Assembly: GCA_020072565.1 (NCBI GenBank)
Contig: JAIQGI010000013.1
Location: 1-64,000, forward strand
DNA length: 64,000 nt
Reading direction: 5' to 3'
From: Terriglobia bacterium
GTDB lineage: Bacteria > Acidobacteriota > UBA6911
This document shows, in pieces, positions 24,585 to 34,841 of this stretch. The translations under genes were made by a program, and so were the position numbers. Each line of letters opens with the position of its first letter. Positions within the stretch are counted from its first letter, which is position 1. A model generated the notes under the pieces. It ran no database searches, had not been told where the DNA came from, and saw nothing but the letters and a program-made list of their open reading frames with translations.

Positions 24585-27500
24585 CTATACTGGCGCTCCC
24601 TGGTTGGCCTTCGCCTCAAGCGGCTTCCTGGCCGGAAACACCTTGCGCATCAGGTCGTCGAGCAGGGAGTAGACCACCGGCACAGCCAGCAGGGTCAGCA
24701 GCGTCGAAGTGATCAAGCCGCCGATCACGGCTCTTGCCATGGGTGCCCTGATCTCGGAGCCGGCGCCGATCTGGAAGGCGAGCGGCAGCATGCCGAAGAT
24801 CATCGCCAGCGTCGTCATGACGATGGGGCGCAGGCGCGTGTTGCCCGCTTTCCCCAGCGCTGCGTCCCGCTCTATCCCGCCCCGGCGCAGTTTGTTGGTG
24901 TAGTCGATCAGCAGGATCGCATTCTTGGTGACCAGCCCCATGAGCAGAATCAGCCCGATCATCGACATGATGTTCAGAGTGTCGCCCGTCAGCAGCAACA
25001 TGCCGACCACGCCGATGAGGGACAGAGGAAGCGAGAGCATAATGGCGAGCGGATGCGTGAAGCTCCCGAACTGCGACGCCAGGATCAGGTAGATGAAAAC
25101 GACGGCCAGAATGAGGGCGTCGTAAATATAACCGAAACTCTCGCGCATGTCCTCCGCTTCGCCGGTGTACAGGACTTCGAATCCCGACGGGAGATTCAGT
25201 GCGGAACCGCGCGCCCGAATGTCGTTGACGACATCCCCCATCGGCCGTCCCGCTGTGTTGGCCGAGACGCGCACCTCGCGGATCAGATCATAACGGCGGA
25301 TCTGGGATGCGCTCGTGCTCCGCTGGAAGCCGGCCACCTGGCCGACCGGGATCAGCATGTCCTTCCCCGCCAAATCTTTTTTGGAGCTGAGGATGTCGAC
25401 GTCATTGAGCGTCTCGAGCGCGCGCCGCTGCTGCGCCGCCAGGCGCACTCTGACATCGTAAGCATCCCCCTCGGGATCTTCAAACTGGGTCGCCACTTCC
25501 CCGTTGAGCAGCGCCCGGAGCGTCACGGCTACCGAGTCGAGATTGATGCCCAGGTCGGAGGCCAGCTTGCGGTCAATGCGGATTTTAACCTCGGGCTTGT
25601 CCCGGTCCAGGCTGCGGTCGACGTCGACCGCACCCGGCACGGCGCGGGCCAGATCGGCTACCTGCATCGAGAGTCGATCCAGTCCCGCCAGGTCTGGGCC
25701 GCGCACGCTGATCTGGACCGGTTTGGCGTCCCCCATCTCCGTCACCTCTTCCACGCTGGTGGTCGCGAGACCGTAGGAGGCGAATTGCGAGCGCAACAGG
25801 CTGCGCAGTTGGTAGTCGGATAGTTGCCGCACGGCTTTTGGCTTGAGCTTGACGTAAATCACTCCTTCGTTCATGGAACCGGAAGCTCCCGCCCCGATCG
25901 TCGTAAACGTGTAGGCGATCCCAGGCTGGCGCGCAATCGTGCCGATGATGTCCCCGGCTATGCTCTCGGTCTGCTCCAGGCTCGCCCCGGGCGCTGACTT
26001 GAAGCTCACCTGGAATTCCCCCCGGTCAAAATCCGGCATAAATGTGGTTCCCAGGCGCGGGAAAACCGAAAGCGCGGCGACGAACAACAGGAAGGCAATG
26101 CCGAGAACCCAGGCGCGATGGCGCAGCGCAAAGCCGATCGTCTTCTCGTACACGCCGTGCAGCCGCTCGAATTGCCGGTCGAACGCCTCCAGCACACGGC
26201 TCAGACCGCGGCGGCGCCCCGCGGTGATGGCCGGATCGTACCAGCGCGACGACAGCATCGGGTCCATCGTAAAGGAGACGAATAGCGAGACAAGCACGGC
26301 AAACGCCACCGTGATGCCGAATTCATAGAAGAAGCGCCCGACGATTCCCTTCATAAAGGCTATCGGAACGAACACGGCGATAATCGAAAAGGTGGTGGCC
26401 ATCACGGCCAGCCCGATCTCCGATGTGCCGATGCGCGCCGCCTCATAGTGACCGCGGCCGTGCTGCATGTGCCGGACAATGTTCTCGCGCACGACGATGG
26501 CATCGTCGATCAGCAGGCCGACGGCAAGCGAGAGCCCCATGAGGGTCAGGATGTTCAGGCTGAACCCGAAGATCTTCATCACGATGAAGGCGGAAATGAT
26601 CGACACCGGCAGCGTCAGCCCCGTGATCACCGTGCTGCGCCAGCTGTTGAGGAAAATGAAGACCACAAAGACCGTGAAGATGGCGCCGAGAATCAGAGTG
26701 TTGCGCACATCCTCGACGGAGTCGCGAATGAAGGTCGACAGGTCCTTGACCACGGCGATCTGCGCCCGGCCGGAAAACTCCTGGTTCAACCTGGGAAGCG
26801 CCGCCTTCACGGCCTCCGCGACGTTGACGGTGTTGCCGCCTGACTGCTTCCTGATCTCCAGCGCCAGCGCTCTCCGGCCGTCAATCAACGCCAGGGTCCG
26901 CTGCTCCTCGTAGCCGTCCGCCACGGACGCCACTTCATTCAGGTAGACCGGCACGCCGTGGATCGATTTGACAATCAGGGCCTGAAAGCCGTCCGCGTCG
27001 GCAAATTTGCCGTCGACGCGGACGAGCTCTTCCATCCGGCCGTGTTCGATCTTCCCTGCCGGCACTTCGAGGTTTTCTCTCCGCAGCGCGGTTACGACTT
27101 CCGGCACGGTGAGGTTGTAGCTCTTCATCCTGGCCGGATCGAGCAGAATCTGGATCTCGCGCCGTTGCCCGCCCACAATGGTAAGTGATCCCACCCCTTC
27201 GATGTTCTCGAGGCGCTTGGAGATGACTTTCTCAACCAGCGAAGTGAGCTGCTTCGGGGAGAGCTGCTCCGAGGTGACCGAGAGCGAGAGAATGGGAAGA
27301 TCCGCAGGATCCAGGCGCTCGATCACGGGCTCTTCCACGCCGGTCGGGAAATCCCGGCGCAGGGCGCTCACCTTGCTGCGCACGTCCTGTGCGGCGGAAT
27401 AGATGTTCGTGCCGAGCTGGAATTCGGCCACGACGCTCGAAAAGCCTTCCGAGGTAACCGATGAGATATGACGCACCCCCTGGATCGGGTTGATCGCCTC

Positions 27501-27704
27501 TTCGATGCGCTTCGTGACCTCCGTCTCCACTGTTTCGGGCGAGACCCCGGGATAGAGAGTGCGAACACTGACTACCGGAAGATCCACATTCGGGAACAGG
27601 TCCGTGGACAATTCCTTGTAGGAAAAGATGCCGAGCACTACCAGACCCACCATAAGCATGGTGGCAAAAACCGGCTGTTTTATAGAAAGATCCGAAAGCA
27701 GCAT
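24585..27704 (-). CDS. RND multidrug efflux permease (HAE-1/AcrB-like)
   Basis: A 1039-residue inner-membrane proton antiporter. It begins [20 protein letters not shown], typical of the family, and has two repeats of TM1 plus a large periplasmic loop plus TM2-6. The proton-relay Asp pair is in [12 protein letters not shown] (TM4). Periplasmic landmarks include [16 protein letters not shown] and the second-repeat [16 protein letters not shown]. The second half ends with [15 protein letters not shown] and [20 protein letters not shown]. It forms a tripartite pump with the adaptor and TolC encoded just upstream; the start lies three bases after the adaptor stop. Substrates are unknown, but the linked TetR suggests toxic organic compounds. 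Confidence 0.95.
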   Translation of the reverse strand: MLLSDLSIKQPVFATMLMVGLVVLGIFSYKELSTDLFPNVDLPVVSVRTLYPGVSPETVETEVTKRIEEAINPIQGVRHISSVTSEGFSSVVAEFQLGTNIYSAAQDVRSKVSALRRDFPTGVEEPVIERLDPADLPILSLSVTSEQLSPKQLTSLVEKVISKRLENIEGVGSLTIVGGQRREIQILLDPARMKSYNLTVPEVVTALRRENLEVPAGKIEHGRMEELVRVDGKFADADGFQALIVKSIHGVPVYLNEVASVADGYEEQRTLALIDGRRALALEIRKQSGGNTVNVAEAVKAALPRLNQEFSGRAQIAVVKDLSTFIRDSVEDVRNTLILGAIFTVFVVFIFLNSWRSTVITGLTLPVSIISAFIVMKIFGFSLNILTLMGLSLAVGLLIDDAIVVRENIVRHMQHGRGHYEAARIGTSEIGLAVMATTFSIIAVFVPIAFMKGIVGRFFYEFGITVAFAVLVSLFVSFTMDPMLSSRWYDPAITAGRRRGLSRVLEAFDRQFERLHGVYEKTIGFALRHRAWVLGIAFLLFVAALSVFPRLGTTFMPDFDRGEFQVSFKSAPGASLEQTESIAGDIIGTIARQPGIAYTFTTIGAGASGSMNEGVIYVKLKPKAVRQLSDYQLRSLLRSQFASYGLATTSVEEVTEMGDAKPVQISVRGPDLAGLDRLSMQVADLARAVPGAVDVDRSLDRDKPEVKIRIDRKLASDLGINLDSVAVTLRALLNGEVATQFEDPEGDAYDVRVRLAAQQRRALETLNDVDILSSKKDLAGKDMLIPVGQVAGFQRSTSASQIRRYDLIREVRVSANTAGRPMGDVVNDIRARGSALNLPSGFEVLYTGEAEDMRESFGYIYDALILAVVFIYLILASQFGSFTHPLAIMLSLPLSLIGVVGMLLLTGDTLNIMSMIGLILLMGLVTKNAILLIDYTNKLRRGGIERDAALGKAGNTRLRPIVMTTLAMIFGMLPLAFQIGAGSEIRAPMARAVIGGLITSTLLTLLAVPVVYSLLDDLMRKVFPARKPLEAKANQGAPV

Positions 27705-27707
27705 AGT

Positions 27708-28874
27708 TCATTGCTCCCCGGCAGAGCGGTCCGGGATGGCGCGCACCGGCACGCCATCCTTCAACGAGGGCCCTATGTCGACAATAACCTGATCGCCCTC
27801 CGCCAGCCCCCGCTGAATCCATAGCTGGTCCTGGCGGACCCCGCCCACCTGAACCTCGCGCTGGAGCGCGCGGCCGCCCGAGACCACATACACTCTCCCC
27901 GAAGACGACTGCTCCTGCCCGACGACCAGGGCCGATCGCGGGATCACGATGGCCTTGCTCTCGATGCGTACCTCGATTTCGCCGCGGGCAAACATGCCGC
28001 TGCGCAGCTCGCCCCCGGGATTCGCGATCTTCACAATGACCTTGACGGAGCGGTTGTCGGACTCGACCATGGGGTTGACCGCCGAGACATTCCCTCCGAA
28101 CCGGCGCTCGCCCCAGGTCGGCGTTGTGAATGCGGCCCGCTGCCCCAGCCTGACGCCGGACAGCTGGTAGGAGGGCACGAGACACTCCAGTTCCAGACGG
28201 GCATTGTCGACCAGGCTGTAGACGGATGCTCCCGGCGCCAGCAACGATCCTCTGTCGAGGTACCTGCGGCGCACCTGGCCGTCGGCCGGCGCGACGATCC
28301 GGCAGTCCTTGAGGGCCTTGTCGGCAATGTTCACGGCCGAGCGCGCCTGGTCGATCTGCGCCTGGGCCAGACGCGCCTGGGACTCGGCTTCTTTCACCCC
28401 GGTAACCGCCGCCTGGTGGTCTTTCTCGGTGATGCCTCCGGTGCGCAGCAGGTTGTCTGCCCGCTCCTTCTCGCGCCGCGCATGATCCAGTGTGACCTGA
28501 ATCCGGTCCAGCCCAGCCTGTGCCACCGCCAGCGTCGCCGCGGCTTGATCATAGGCCAGGCGGTAGTTGACGGGATCAATTTCGGCCAGCAACTGGTCCT
28601 TGTGCACCGCGTCGCCCTCCTCAAAATAGGTGGCCGTCAGCCTGCCTCCGACCTCGGACTTGATTTCCACGTTCGACTGCGAGCGCAGGCTCCCCGAAAT
28701 CGGGATCGTAACCGGCCAATCCACTACGGAAACGGGTGCAACCTTGACTGCCAGCTCGGCGGCGGGCGCGGGGCCGGGAATGCCTGTGCTCACCGCAGTC
28801 CCGTTGCTGCTGCACCGCCACTGTGCGGCGGCCGTCAAGGTCAGGAACAAGATGATCCCTGCACATTTCTTCAT
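27708..28874 (-). CDS. RND efflux periplasmic adaptor
   Basis: A 388-residue membrane-fusion protein. MKKCAGIILFLTLTAAAQWRC is a signal with a possible lipoprotein Cys. The barrel-sandwich halves are visible (VEIKSEVGGRLTATYFEEGD and KDCRIVAPADGQVRRRYLDRG) around a helical hairpin of about 90 residues, followed by beta-barrel and membrane-proximal domains. Its ATG overlaps the TGA of the TolC gene (TGATG), so translation is coupled. A longer open frame extends upstream but is only the other frame of the TolC gene. It bridges the RND pump and the outer-membrane channel. Confidence 0.93.
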   Translation of the reverse strand: MKKCAGIILFLTLTAAAQWRCSSNGTAVSTGIPGPAPAAELAVKVAPVSVVDWPVTIPISGSLRSQSNVEIKSEVGGRLTATYFEEGDAVHKDQLLAEIDPVNYRLAYDQAAATLAVAQAGLDRIQVTLDHARREKERADNLLRTGGITEKDHQAAVTGVKEAESQARLAQAQIDQARSAVNIADKALKDCRIVAPADGQVRRRYLDRGSLLAPGASVYSLVDNARLELECLVPSYQLSGVRLGQRAAFTTPTWGERRFGGNVSAVNPMVESDNRSVKVIVKIANPGGELRSGMFARGEIEVRIESKAIVIPRSALVVGQEQSSSGRVYVVSGGRALQREVQVGGVRQDQLWIQRGLAEGDQVIVDIGPSLKDGVPVRAIPDRSAGEQ

Positions 28875-30232
28875 CACTGTTTTACCTCCCCGTCGAGGAT
28901 GGGCATTCCGGCCGCCAGCCTGAGCCGGCCTTTGGCGATCTGGTACTGATAGGTCGCATTGATCTCGGCATTGCGCGCGATGGTGAGCGCCGTCTGCGAA
29001 TCCATGACATCCAGGGTGGTCGCCGCGCCATATTGATAGTTCGCCTGCATCATCTCGAGCACCTTCTCGGCCTGAGAGACGTTCAGGCGCGCCGCCGCGA
29101 TTGCCTCCGCGGACGACTGCAGATCGTCCGTGGCCGCCTTGATCTCCAGCCTGACGTTGTTTTCGAGCTGCGCCAGGTTGTGTTCCGCTGCACGCTGCCT
29201 CGAATCGGCCTGCACCACCTGGCCGGCCTTGCGCCCCCCATCGTAAAATGGAAGCCGGAAGTTCAAGGTGACGTTCCACCGGTTGAAGTCCTGGTTGAAC
29301 AGGTTTTTGGGATTGCGAATGTTGTATCCATAGCGTCCTTCCAGATCCACCTTCAGCTTGTTCTCACTTCGGGCGAGCGCTCCCAGCAGCCTGGCCTCCT
29401 GGAGGAGTCGCTTCGCAACCAGAACTTCAGGCCGGACCTCGAGTGCCTGCCCCTGGAGTTCGGTTGCCGGCGGCACAGTCCAGGGAAGATAATCGAGCTT
29501 CCCCTCGATCGCGGTTGGGGCATCGAGGTCGGCGACGATCAGATTGTTGAGCGCGGCACGTGCGAGCCGGAGCGTATTCTCCGCGCGGATGCGCTCCGGT
29601 TCCGTGTTGGCGAGGTTGACCTGGGACCGCAAAACGTCGGTCTCCGTGGCGACACCGAGCGCAAAACGGCTGCGCGCCTGCTCCAGGTGTTTCTCCCGCT
29701 GGCGGTAGGTCTCGCGCACCACTTCCAGGTTGGCCTGCGCCAGCAGCAGATCGTGAAACGCCTGGAAAACCTTGAACGCCACGCGCTGGCGCACGGCTTC
29801 GAGCGCGGCCTCTTTCTCCCGCTGCCCCTCAAGAGCCAGCTTGATAGCCGTCCCCACTTTCCCCGCGTTGTAGAGCGGCTGTGTTACGGTCAGTCCGACG
29901 TCGAACAGGTTGGCACCCCGCGGCACGAGCGCGGAGCGGAATTCATCGGGGAGTTTGTCGAAGCTGGCGCTGTTGAGGATGCTGGGATCGCGCAGGCGCA
30001 ATCCAAATCCCTGCATGGTCACCTGAGGGTAGGCATCGGCACGTACCTCGGTTATTTTCCCCTTCAGCTCCTCCAGCTGTTCGCGCGCGATCAGAACTTC
30101 CGGATTGCGCTCCAGAGCGAGCCGGACGGCATCGGACAGGGTAAGAGTCGCGGGCACAGACTGCCCGAGTGCGACCGAGGCGCCAGGGACAGCTAACACG
30201 GCCGCGATGAGAAAATGCAAAACGGATTTCAT
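28874..30232 (-). CDS. TolC family outer-membrane efflux protein
   Basis: A 452-residue protein with a signal peptide (MKSVLHFLIAAVLAVPGASVALGQ) and the two homologous TolC repeats: TLSDAVRLALERNPEVLIARE near the start and AEHNLAQLENNVRLEIKAATDD in the second half, rich in long amphipathic helices. It forms the outer-membrane exit duct for the pump. It is first of the three efflux genes and begins 17 bases after the TetR gene, so the four genes are probably one transcript. The start has TGAGGAT upstream. Confidence 0.93.
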   Translation of the reverse strand: MKSVLHFLIAAVLAVPGASVALGQSVPATLTLSDAVRLALERNPEVLIAREQLEELKGKITEVRADAYPQVTMQGFGLRLRDPSILNSASFDKLPDEFRSALVPRGANLFDVGLTVTQPLYNAGKVGTAIKLALEGQREKEAALEAVRQRVAFKVFQAFHDLLLAQANLEVVRETYRQREKHLEQARSRFALGVATETDVLRSQVNLANTEPERIRAENTLRLARAALNNLIVADLDAPTAIEGKLDYLPWTVPPATELQGQALEVRPEVLVAKRLLQEARLLGALARSENKLKVDLEGRYGYNIRNPKNLFNQDFNRWNVTLNFRLPFYDGGRKAGQVVQADSRQRAAEHNLAQLENNVRLEIKAATDDLQSSAEAIAAARLNVSQAEKVLEMMQANYQYGAATTLDVMDSQTALTIARNAEINATYQYQIAKGRLRLAAGMPILDGEVKQ

Positions 30233-30249
30233 ATCCTCAGTCCTTTTTA

Positions 30250-30843
30250 CTATACCGATCGGTCTAAGTCGTGCCGCACCGTGCAGCCCCGAAGCAGCAC
30301 ATCGACATACTTCTCGGCCCGCCGGCGCGTGAGCGTGGCGCGGCCGGTGAAAAGATGCTCGAGCGTCGCTATCAGCTGCATCCCTATCAGTGCCGTAGCC
30401 AGGTCGCGCGTGTTCCCCTTCAGGATGCCCGAGTCAATACCCTCCTGCAGAACCCGGGCAATGACATCCCGCTCCTTTTCCATTTCCTTGACGATATCAA
30501 AGAGCGGATGCTGATCCCCGGGTGAAAAAACCATGCGCAGGAGAAACATGGTCCGCACAGGATCGTCCCGGGTCGATCGGAAGTCGGTCTGAACCATGCG
30601 CACCAACCGTTCGCGCAGGGTGCCGCGGGTCTGCGCCGCGCTCAGCAGCAGCTTCTGGTAGTTGCCGAAGGAGTCGATCATCAGTTCTCGGTAGAGATGT
30701 TCCTTGCCGCGGAAGTGGTAATACAATACCGGCTTGGTCACCCCGGCCTCCCGGCAGATCTCGCGCGTCGAGGCTCCGGCATATCCCTTCCGGGCAAAGA
30801 TTTCGATCGCCGCCTTCAGCACCGCCTCGCGCCCTCCGCGCAT
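30250..30843 (-). CDS. TetR/AcrR family regulator
   Basis: A 197-residue repressor. Residues about 5-50 are the TetR DNA-binding domain (AAIEIFARKGYAGASTREIC, REAGVTKPVLYYHFRGKEHL). The C-terminal ligand domain is helical and of the usual size. It lies directly upstream of the TolC-adaptor-RND genes and very likely represses them and itself, being released by a pump substrate. Two operator-like palindromes support this: one 31 bp upstream of its start and one inside its own last codons, just before tolC. Confidence 0.92.
   Translation of the reverse strand: MRGGREAVLKAAIEIFARKGYAGASTREICREAGVTKPVLYYHFRGKEHLYRELMIDSFGNYQKLLLSAAQTRGTLRERLVRMVQTDFRSTRDDPVRTMFLLRMVFSPGDQHPLFDIVKEMEKERDVIARVLQEGIDSGILKGNTRDLATALIGMQLIATLEHLFTGRATLTRRRAEKYVDVLLRGCTVRHDLDRSV
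30254..30263. promoter_or_regulatory. Operator-like palindrome before tolC
   Basis: ACCGATCGGT is a perfect palindrome overlapping the last codons of the TetR gene, 22 bases upstream of the TolC gene start. It matches ACCGATTGGT at 30875-30884 at nine of ten positions. Confidence 0.5.
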
Positions 30844-30874
30844 GACCCGCTCCGTTTTTGGATGAGATCACTTT

Positions 30875-30884
30875 ACCGATTGGT
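30875..30884. promoter_or_regulatory. Operator-like palindrome before the TetR gene
   Basis: ACCGATTGGT (ACCAATCGGT on the minus strand, in TTGACCAATCGGTAAAG) lies about 32 bases before the TetR start. TTGACC could also be a -35 box, so binding would block transcription. Confidence 0.5.
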
Positions 30885-31042
30885 CAAGAAAAGTCAAGGG
30901 GGGAAATCCATGCGGGCGAAGGCCGTGGATTTTGAATTGAAAAACTCCAGAACGGAAACTCAGGCGTCGACTTACCGCCACCCATCGTCGACCATCAATC
31001 CAAAATCCAAAATCCAAAATCAAAAATCCAAAAATCAAACTC

Positions 31043-31864
31043 CTATTTGCGGATGACCGTGGGAGGATGCGGCGGGCGCACGGGAGCGGGCGGCTGCTCG
31101 ACCAGGATCTTCCCCGTCAGGATAAAATCGAGGGTATCGGTAAGCTGCTGCTCGCTGTCGGCGGCCAGAACCAGTCCTCCCGCATCTTTGACCGGCTCGA
31201 AAAGCTCGGCCCCGATGTCGAATGCGATGAAGTAAATCGCCGCGCGGGCCGTGTCGGGTTCCTGCGTGATGACTCTGGTCACATCTCCCGGCAGGTAGCC
31301 CATGTTGCTTTCACCGTCGGTTATGACCAGGATGTGGCGATGCGAGAGACCCGTGGCTTCAAGGTCACGTGCCGCGGCGATCATAGCGTCTCCAATGGGC
31401 GTGCTGCCCTCCGGCACGATACTTTTGATGCCGCTCTGGGCGGCTGCGACATCGGGCGGGCCGAGCTTTACGATCTGCCGGCAGGAAGCCTGGCCTCTGC
31501 GGAAGCTGAACTCGTAGATGCCCACCAGGAGTTTTTTGTCGGCATGCTTTTGCGCAAAAGTGCTGAACTGCTGGAGAAGATTGAGCAGGGCTTTCTGCGC
31601 CACCTGGATCTTGGGATGCGGCTTTTTATCTGAGCCCGTCACGGGATCCTGCATACTTCCCGAGGTATCGATAAGGATCGCCGCTGCGATGCCATCCTGA
31701 GGCGGCGCCTCGGCCGCAGGCTTCAGCAGCTTCCTGATCGCTTCGGGATTGTTGGGTTTGTTAAAAACCGGCGTCTTGGAGGTCGACGGCGATGAACCAC
31801 AACCTCCGGTCAATAAGACAAGAGCAAAAATCGCCGCTGATGCGACACCGCTGAAATACCTCAT
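31043..31864 (-). CDS. VWA domain lipoprotein
   Basis: A 273-residue protein. MRYFSGVASAAIFALVLLTGGC ends in a lipobox (LTGGC), so it should be lipid-anchored. The VWA domain starts near residue 60 with an intact MIDAS DTSGSMQD and later TDGESNMGYL. A Pro-rich tail (VEQPPAPVRPPHPP) closes it. The start at 31864 has GGAGGAGCGGGC upstream. It is the last gene of the PspA/AAA/ABC operon, which suggests it is a metal-dependent adaptor that recognises a partner of that system. Confidence 0.88.
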   Translation of the reverse strand: MRYFSGVASAAIFALVLLTGGCGSSPSTSKTPVFNKPNNPEAIRKLLKPAAEAPPQDGIAAAILIDTSGSMQDPVTGSDKKPHPKIQVAQKALLNLLQQFSTFAQKHADKKLLVGIYEFSFRRGQASCRQIVKLGPPDVAAAQSGIKSIVPEGSTPIGDAMIAAARDLEATGLSHRHILVITDGESNMGYLPGDVTRVITQEPDTARAAIYFIAFDIGAELFEPVKDAGGLVLAADSEQQLTDTLDFILTGKILVEQPPAPVRPPHPPTVIRK

Positions 31865-31931
31865 GCCCGCTCCTCCATGGTGCAAATTTCGCTTGGGCGC
31901 CGGCAGTCCGACGGTGCCCTCGATATTCTCC

Positions 31932-31957
31932 CTGGAGTGCGGCGGCTTGCCGCCGCC
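31932..31957. repeat. Dispersed GGAGTGCGGC palindromic repeat
   Basis: CTGGAGTGCGGCGGCTTGCC followed by GCCGCC: a second unit of the family at 17931-17954, with the hairpin GGCGGC-TTGC-GCCGCC. It lies inside the presumed operon, between the VWA lipoprotein and the binding-protein/OmpA gene. Confidence 0.6.
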
Positions 31958-32033
31958 TTCATTCTATCCTCATTTACGACCCGCACAGCCTGATAGCCAA
32001 GGCGCAGGCGAGCTTGCGCACCCCCAGCATGCC

Positions 32034-33740
32034 TCACTTCTGTTCGGGCGGGAAAACGCTGATTTCAACCCTGCGGTTGAGAGCCTGATTGTTGGGATCG
32101 TTGGGATCGGCGGGGACGTCCCAGCCTTTCCCCACCACGGTGAACTTGTTCGGATCAAACTTGAATTTGTCGATCAGCGCCCGCTTGATCGCTTCGGCCC
32201 GGTCCTGGCTGAGCTGGCGCACCATATCGATAGAAGCGTGACCCCTCAGGCTTGAATCGCAGTGACCCTCAACGACAATGACAGCGCGCGCAAACTGGCC
32301 GGCCAGCCGCGCCACACGTTCGAGCGTGGCGTCGACATTCGGATCGTACAATTTCCCGGCGATCGGATTGAGAAGGTCGTCGTGGGCCGGCTCATAGGGA
32401 TTGGCCGAATTGGGATAGAAGTTGATCCGGATGGTCTGCGTCAGGATCGGCGCCTCGGCCGATGCTTTTCTGAAGCTTGAAGGGGTGAAAGAGGCGATGC
32501 TTTCATCTTTCTGGTTGGTGAAAAGTCCCTTCTTCTGGAGCCCCTGAATAAACGAAAAGTCCATGACCTGGTCGAATTGTACCGGGGCATCGATGCGGCC
32601 CAGTTCGCGATAGACGTAGCTGGCACCCTTCCAGGTGCGCTCGAAGTTGGTAGGGTTGGACGAGTTGAGGAAGAACTGCTGGTTTTCCGCGAAATTCGTC
32701 GAGTGGAAATCGTTGCGCATGCCCATGACGTCTTCCGGCTTCATGGCAAAGGCATCGGCCATCCACTTGCACGCCTGCTCAGGCTTGTCTTTGATGATAT
32801 CCATCCCTTCAAAGATGCCGGAGACCAGCCCCTCGACGACCTCAGGGTGGTCGCGCACGAAATCGGCCCGGACGGCGTAGACATCGGCGATCAGCTTGTT
32901 GGCGTCCTTGGTGCTCGACAGGATGCGCGTCCCGGCGACCTTGTCCGGGATGTTGTAGATGTCCGGCGCCCACGAGACACAGCCATTGACTTTCTTGTCG
33001 GCGACGAAGGCGGCTGCGGCTTCGAAGGCCGTGGCCGTGTATTTCAGAGTGACGTCCTTAGGGCTCAATCCCGCCGACAGCAGCAGGGACATCAGGTAGT
33101 ATTCGCTCGGCGAGTTCTGGGCCAGGGTTATGGCCTTGCCGCGCAGATCCGATACCGACTTGATGGCGCTGCGCACGACGATGCCGTCGCCGCCGTTCGA
33201 CCAGTCGATCTGCTGCATGACACGCGGAGCCGTGCGGGAATCTTTGATCAGCTCGGGCGCCATCAGGACGATCATGTCGACCGTTCCCCAAAGGGTGTGC
33301 ACCTTGCCCGCGGCGAAGGCATCACGCGCGGCAACCGGATCGTCCATCAGGTCCATCTGGACACGGAATCCGTACTTCTTGGCGAAAATGCTGTCGGGAT
33401 TCGGCTTTGTACCCCCGTTGGCAGCGATGACGGGGAGCCAGCCGGCCCAGACGTTATAGGTGAAATGCAGGATCTTCTCGTTCGGATCCCACTGGTATTG
33501 GCTGACACCCTTGACCGGAGGCAGCCGGTCCGAAGGTACATACTTATATTCCTTTACCGTGGTTACGCCGGTCGTATCCGGAGCTTCGGTTTCGGGAGCT
33601 TGCGAGAACAGGCCGCCGCCCGGCTTGCCGCCGACGCCGCCGCGCATGACAATCCAGGCACCGGCGCCGATCACGCCGAGAATGAGGAGAATGGAGATAA
33701 TCTTACCCAAAGGGGTCAAACGGGCACCTTGCTCAGCCAT
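32034..33740 (-). CDS. Membrane-anchored solute-binding protein fused to OmpA domain
   Basis: A 568-residue fusion. An uncleaved-looking N-terminal membrane span (LGKIISILLILGVIGAGAWI, about residues 9-28) leads to a periplasmic solute-binding domain of the NMT1/SsuA/TauA type (about 75-400; FTYNVWAGWLPVIAANGG, LRGKAITLAQNSPSEYYLMS, ADFVRDHPEVVEGLVSGIFE). The C-terminal OmpA domain (about 440-565; VIVVEGHCDSSLRGHASIDM, NRRVEISVFPP) binds peptidoglycan. So the binding protein is fixed at both the membrane and the wall. The start at 33740 has AAGGAGAAGACGT upstream; an earlier frame start at 33770 does not. It serves the SsuBC-like transporter encoded in the same operon; ligand unknown. Confidence 0.88.
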   Translation of the reverse strand: MAEQGARLTPLGKIISILLILGVIGAGAWIVMRGGVGGKPGGGLFSQAPETEAPDTTGVTTVKEYKYVPSDRLPPVKGVSQYQWDPNEKILHFTYNVWAGWLPVIAANGGTKPNPDSIFAKKYGFRVQMDLMDDPVAARDAFAAGKVHTLWGTVDMIVLMAPELIKDSRTAPRVMQQIDWSNGGDGIVVRSAIKSVSDLRGKAITLAQNSPSEYYLMSLLLSAGLSPKDVTLKYTATAFEAAAAFVADKKVNGCVSWAPDIYNIPDKVAGTRILSSTKDANKLIADVYAVRADFVRDHPEVVEGLVSGIFEGMDIIKDKPEQACKWMADAFAMKPEDVMGMRNDFHSTNFAENQQFFLNSSNPTNFERTWKGASYVYRELGRIDAPVQFDQVMDFSFIQGLQKKGLFTNQKDESIASFTPSSFRKASAEAPILTQTIRINFYPNSANPYEPAHDDLLNPIAGKLYDPNVDATLERVARLAGQFARAVIVVEGHCDSSLRGHASIDMVRQLSQDRAEAIKRALIDKFKFDPNKFTVVGKGWDVPADPNDPNNQALNRRVEISVFPPEQK

Positions 33741-33836
33741 ACGTCTTCTCCTTTTTTGTCTGCCGCTCAAACCGCAGATGAACGCAGATAAACGCCGATT
33801 GAACCTGCGTTTATCTGCGGCTCAGTGTTGAGACAA

Positions 33837-34595
33837 TTACGTACCGGAGGGTCCGGTGCTCTGCGCCGGCCCGATTTCCTTGGCGGCAGCCGGAGCCTCG
33901 GCGGACGCTGGCGCCTGGATCCCCTGGCTGGCCAGAAATTCTGCGAGCGCCGCCTGCTCCAGCGCCTTGCGCTCGCCTTCTTTTTCCTGGATTTTTTCCA
34001 TGTCCACAAGGTCTTTGGCCACGCGCGCCTTGCCTGCCGACACCTCATATCGTTTCGCCAGAATCTCTTCGACGCTCTTCATCGTGTCGCCCAGGTCCCC
34101 GACCTTGAAGGCGGTGCTCCCCAGGGCTGCCGCAGCCTCGGCCTGCGCCTCCTTGATCTTTACCTGGGAAAGCTGCTTTTCCAGGCCGCGCACTTTATCT
34201 TCGAAATCCTTCTGGACGATTCTTGCCTGGCGCAGATTTCCCTGGTAGGCCTCCTCGGTCTCCGCCAGCTCATGGGTATCCGTCGTCAAGTCGGCCTTCA
34301 ACTCCTGCAGTTCCCGCGCCAGGCTCCCCGCCAGTTCCATGTTCCCCGCATGGTGATTGGCCAGAATACGGCGTTCGAGATCCTGCGCGCGCACCGTCTT
34401 GCCCTTGATCTGGCTTTTCAGCCGTTCTGCCACTCCTGCCATGCGGGCCAGCGCGAGGTTGTACTGTGTCATCCGCTCGCGAAACTCCTGGCGCGCGGCT
34501 TCCATCAGCGCCTCCGGATTGCGCGCCTCGATGCCGCTGATGAACAGCCCAAAGAAGCCCCTAAACAGCCTACCGATTCGTGCAAAAATGGCCAT
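33837..34595 (-). CDS. PspA/IM30 family membrane-remodelling protein
   Basis: A 252-residue, almost entirely helical protein. The N-terminal amphipathic helix (MAIFARIGRLFRGFFGLFIS) is the membrane-binding helix of PspA/Vipp1, followed by long coiled coils (ARQEFRERMTQYNLALARMA; ELQELKADLTTDTHELAETE; DFEDKVRGLEKQLSQVKIKE). The family is homologous to ESCRT-III and forms rings or rods that repair or bend the inner membrane. The last 40 residues are an Ala/Pro-rich tail not found in E. coli PspA. A 246-bp gap upstream, longer than elsewhere in the operon, may hold an internal promoter. Upstream genes encode an AAA+ ATPase that may act on it. Confidence 0.85.
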   Translation of the reverse strand: MAIFARIGRLFRGFFGLFISGIEARNPEALMEAARQEFRERMTQYNLALARMAGVAERLKSQIKGKTVRAQDLERRILANHHAGNMELAGSLARELQELKADLTTDTHELAETEEAYQGNLRQARIVQKDFEDKVRGLEKQLSQVKIKEAQAEAAAALGSTAFKVGDLGDTMKSVEEILAKRYEVSAGKARVAKDLVDMEKIQEKEGERKALEQAALAEFLASQGIQAPASAEAPAAAKEIGPAQSTGPSGT

Positions 34596-34841
34596 CTTGC
34601 TCTCCCTTCGCGAGTCAGAGACATCCGTCGAGAAAAATGTACGCCGGCGTTCGGGTGTCAGTTGACAATTCTAATGCATAAACGAGCCAAATGACGAACT
34701 ACGAATGAGGAATTCCAGATCTCGGAATCACCTTGAGACTTCGAGTCCTGAAGGCGGAGTCCTCAGAGGCCGCCTCAAGCACTCCAAGGCTCGAAGACAC
34801 AAAGCACGGCCGCGCAAACGGCTCGGCCTGACTTGCACTCG

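Noticed and set aside
24540-25823. 427-aa + strand frame over the RND gene
   Set aside because: Antisense shadow of a well-supported RND permease; sequence is His/Gln/Arg-rich without domains.
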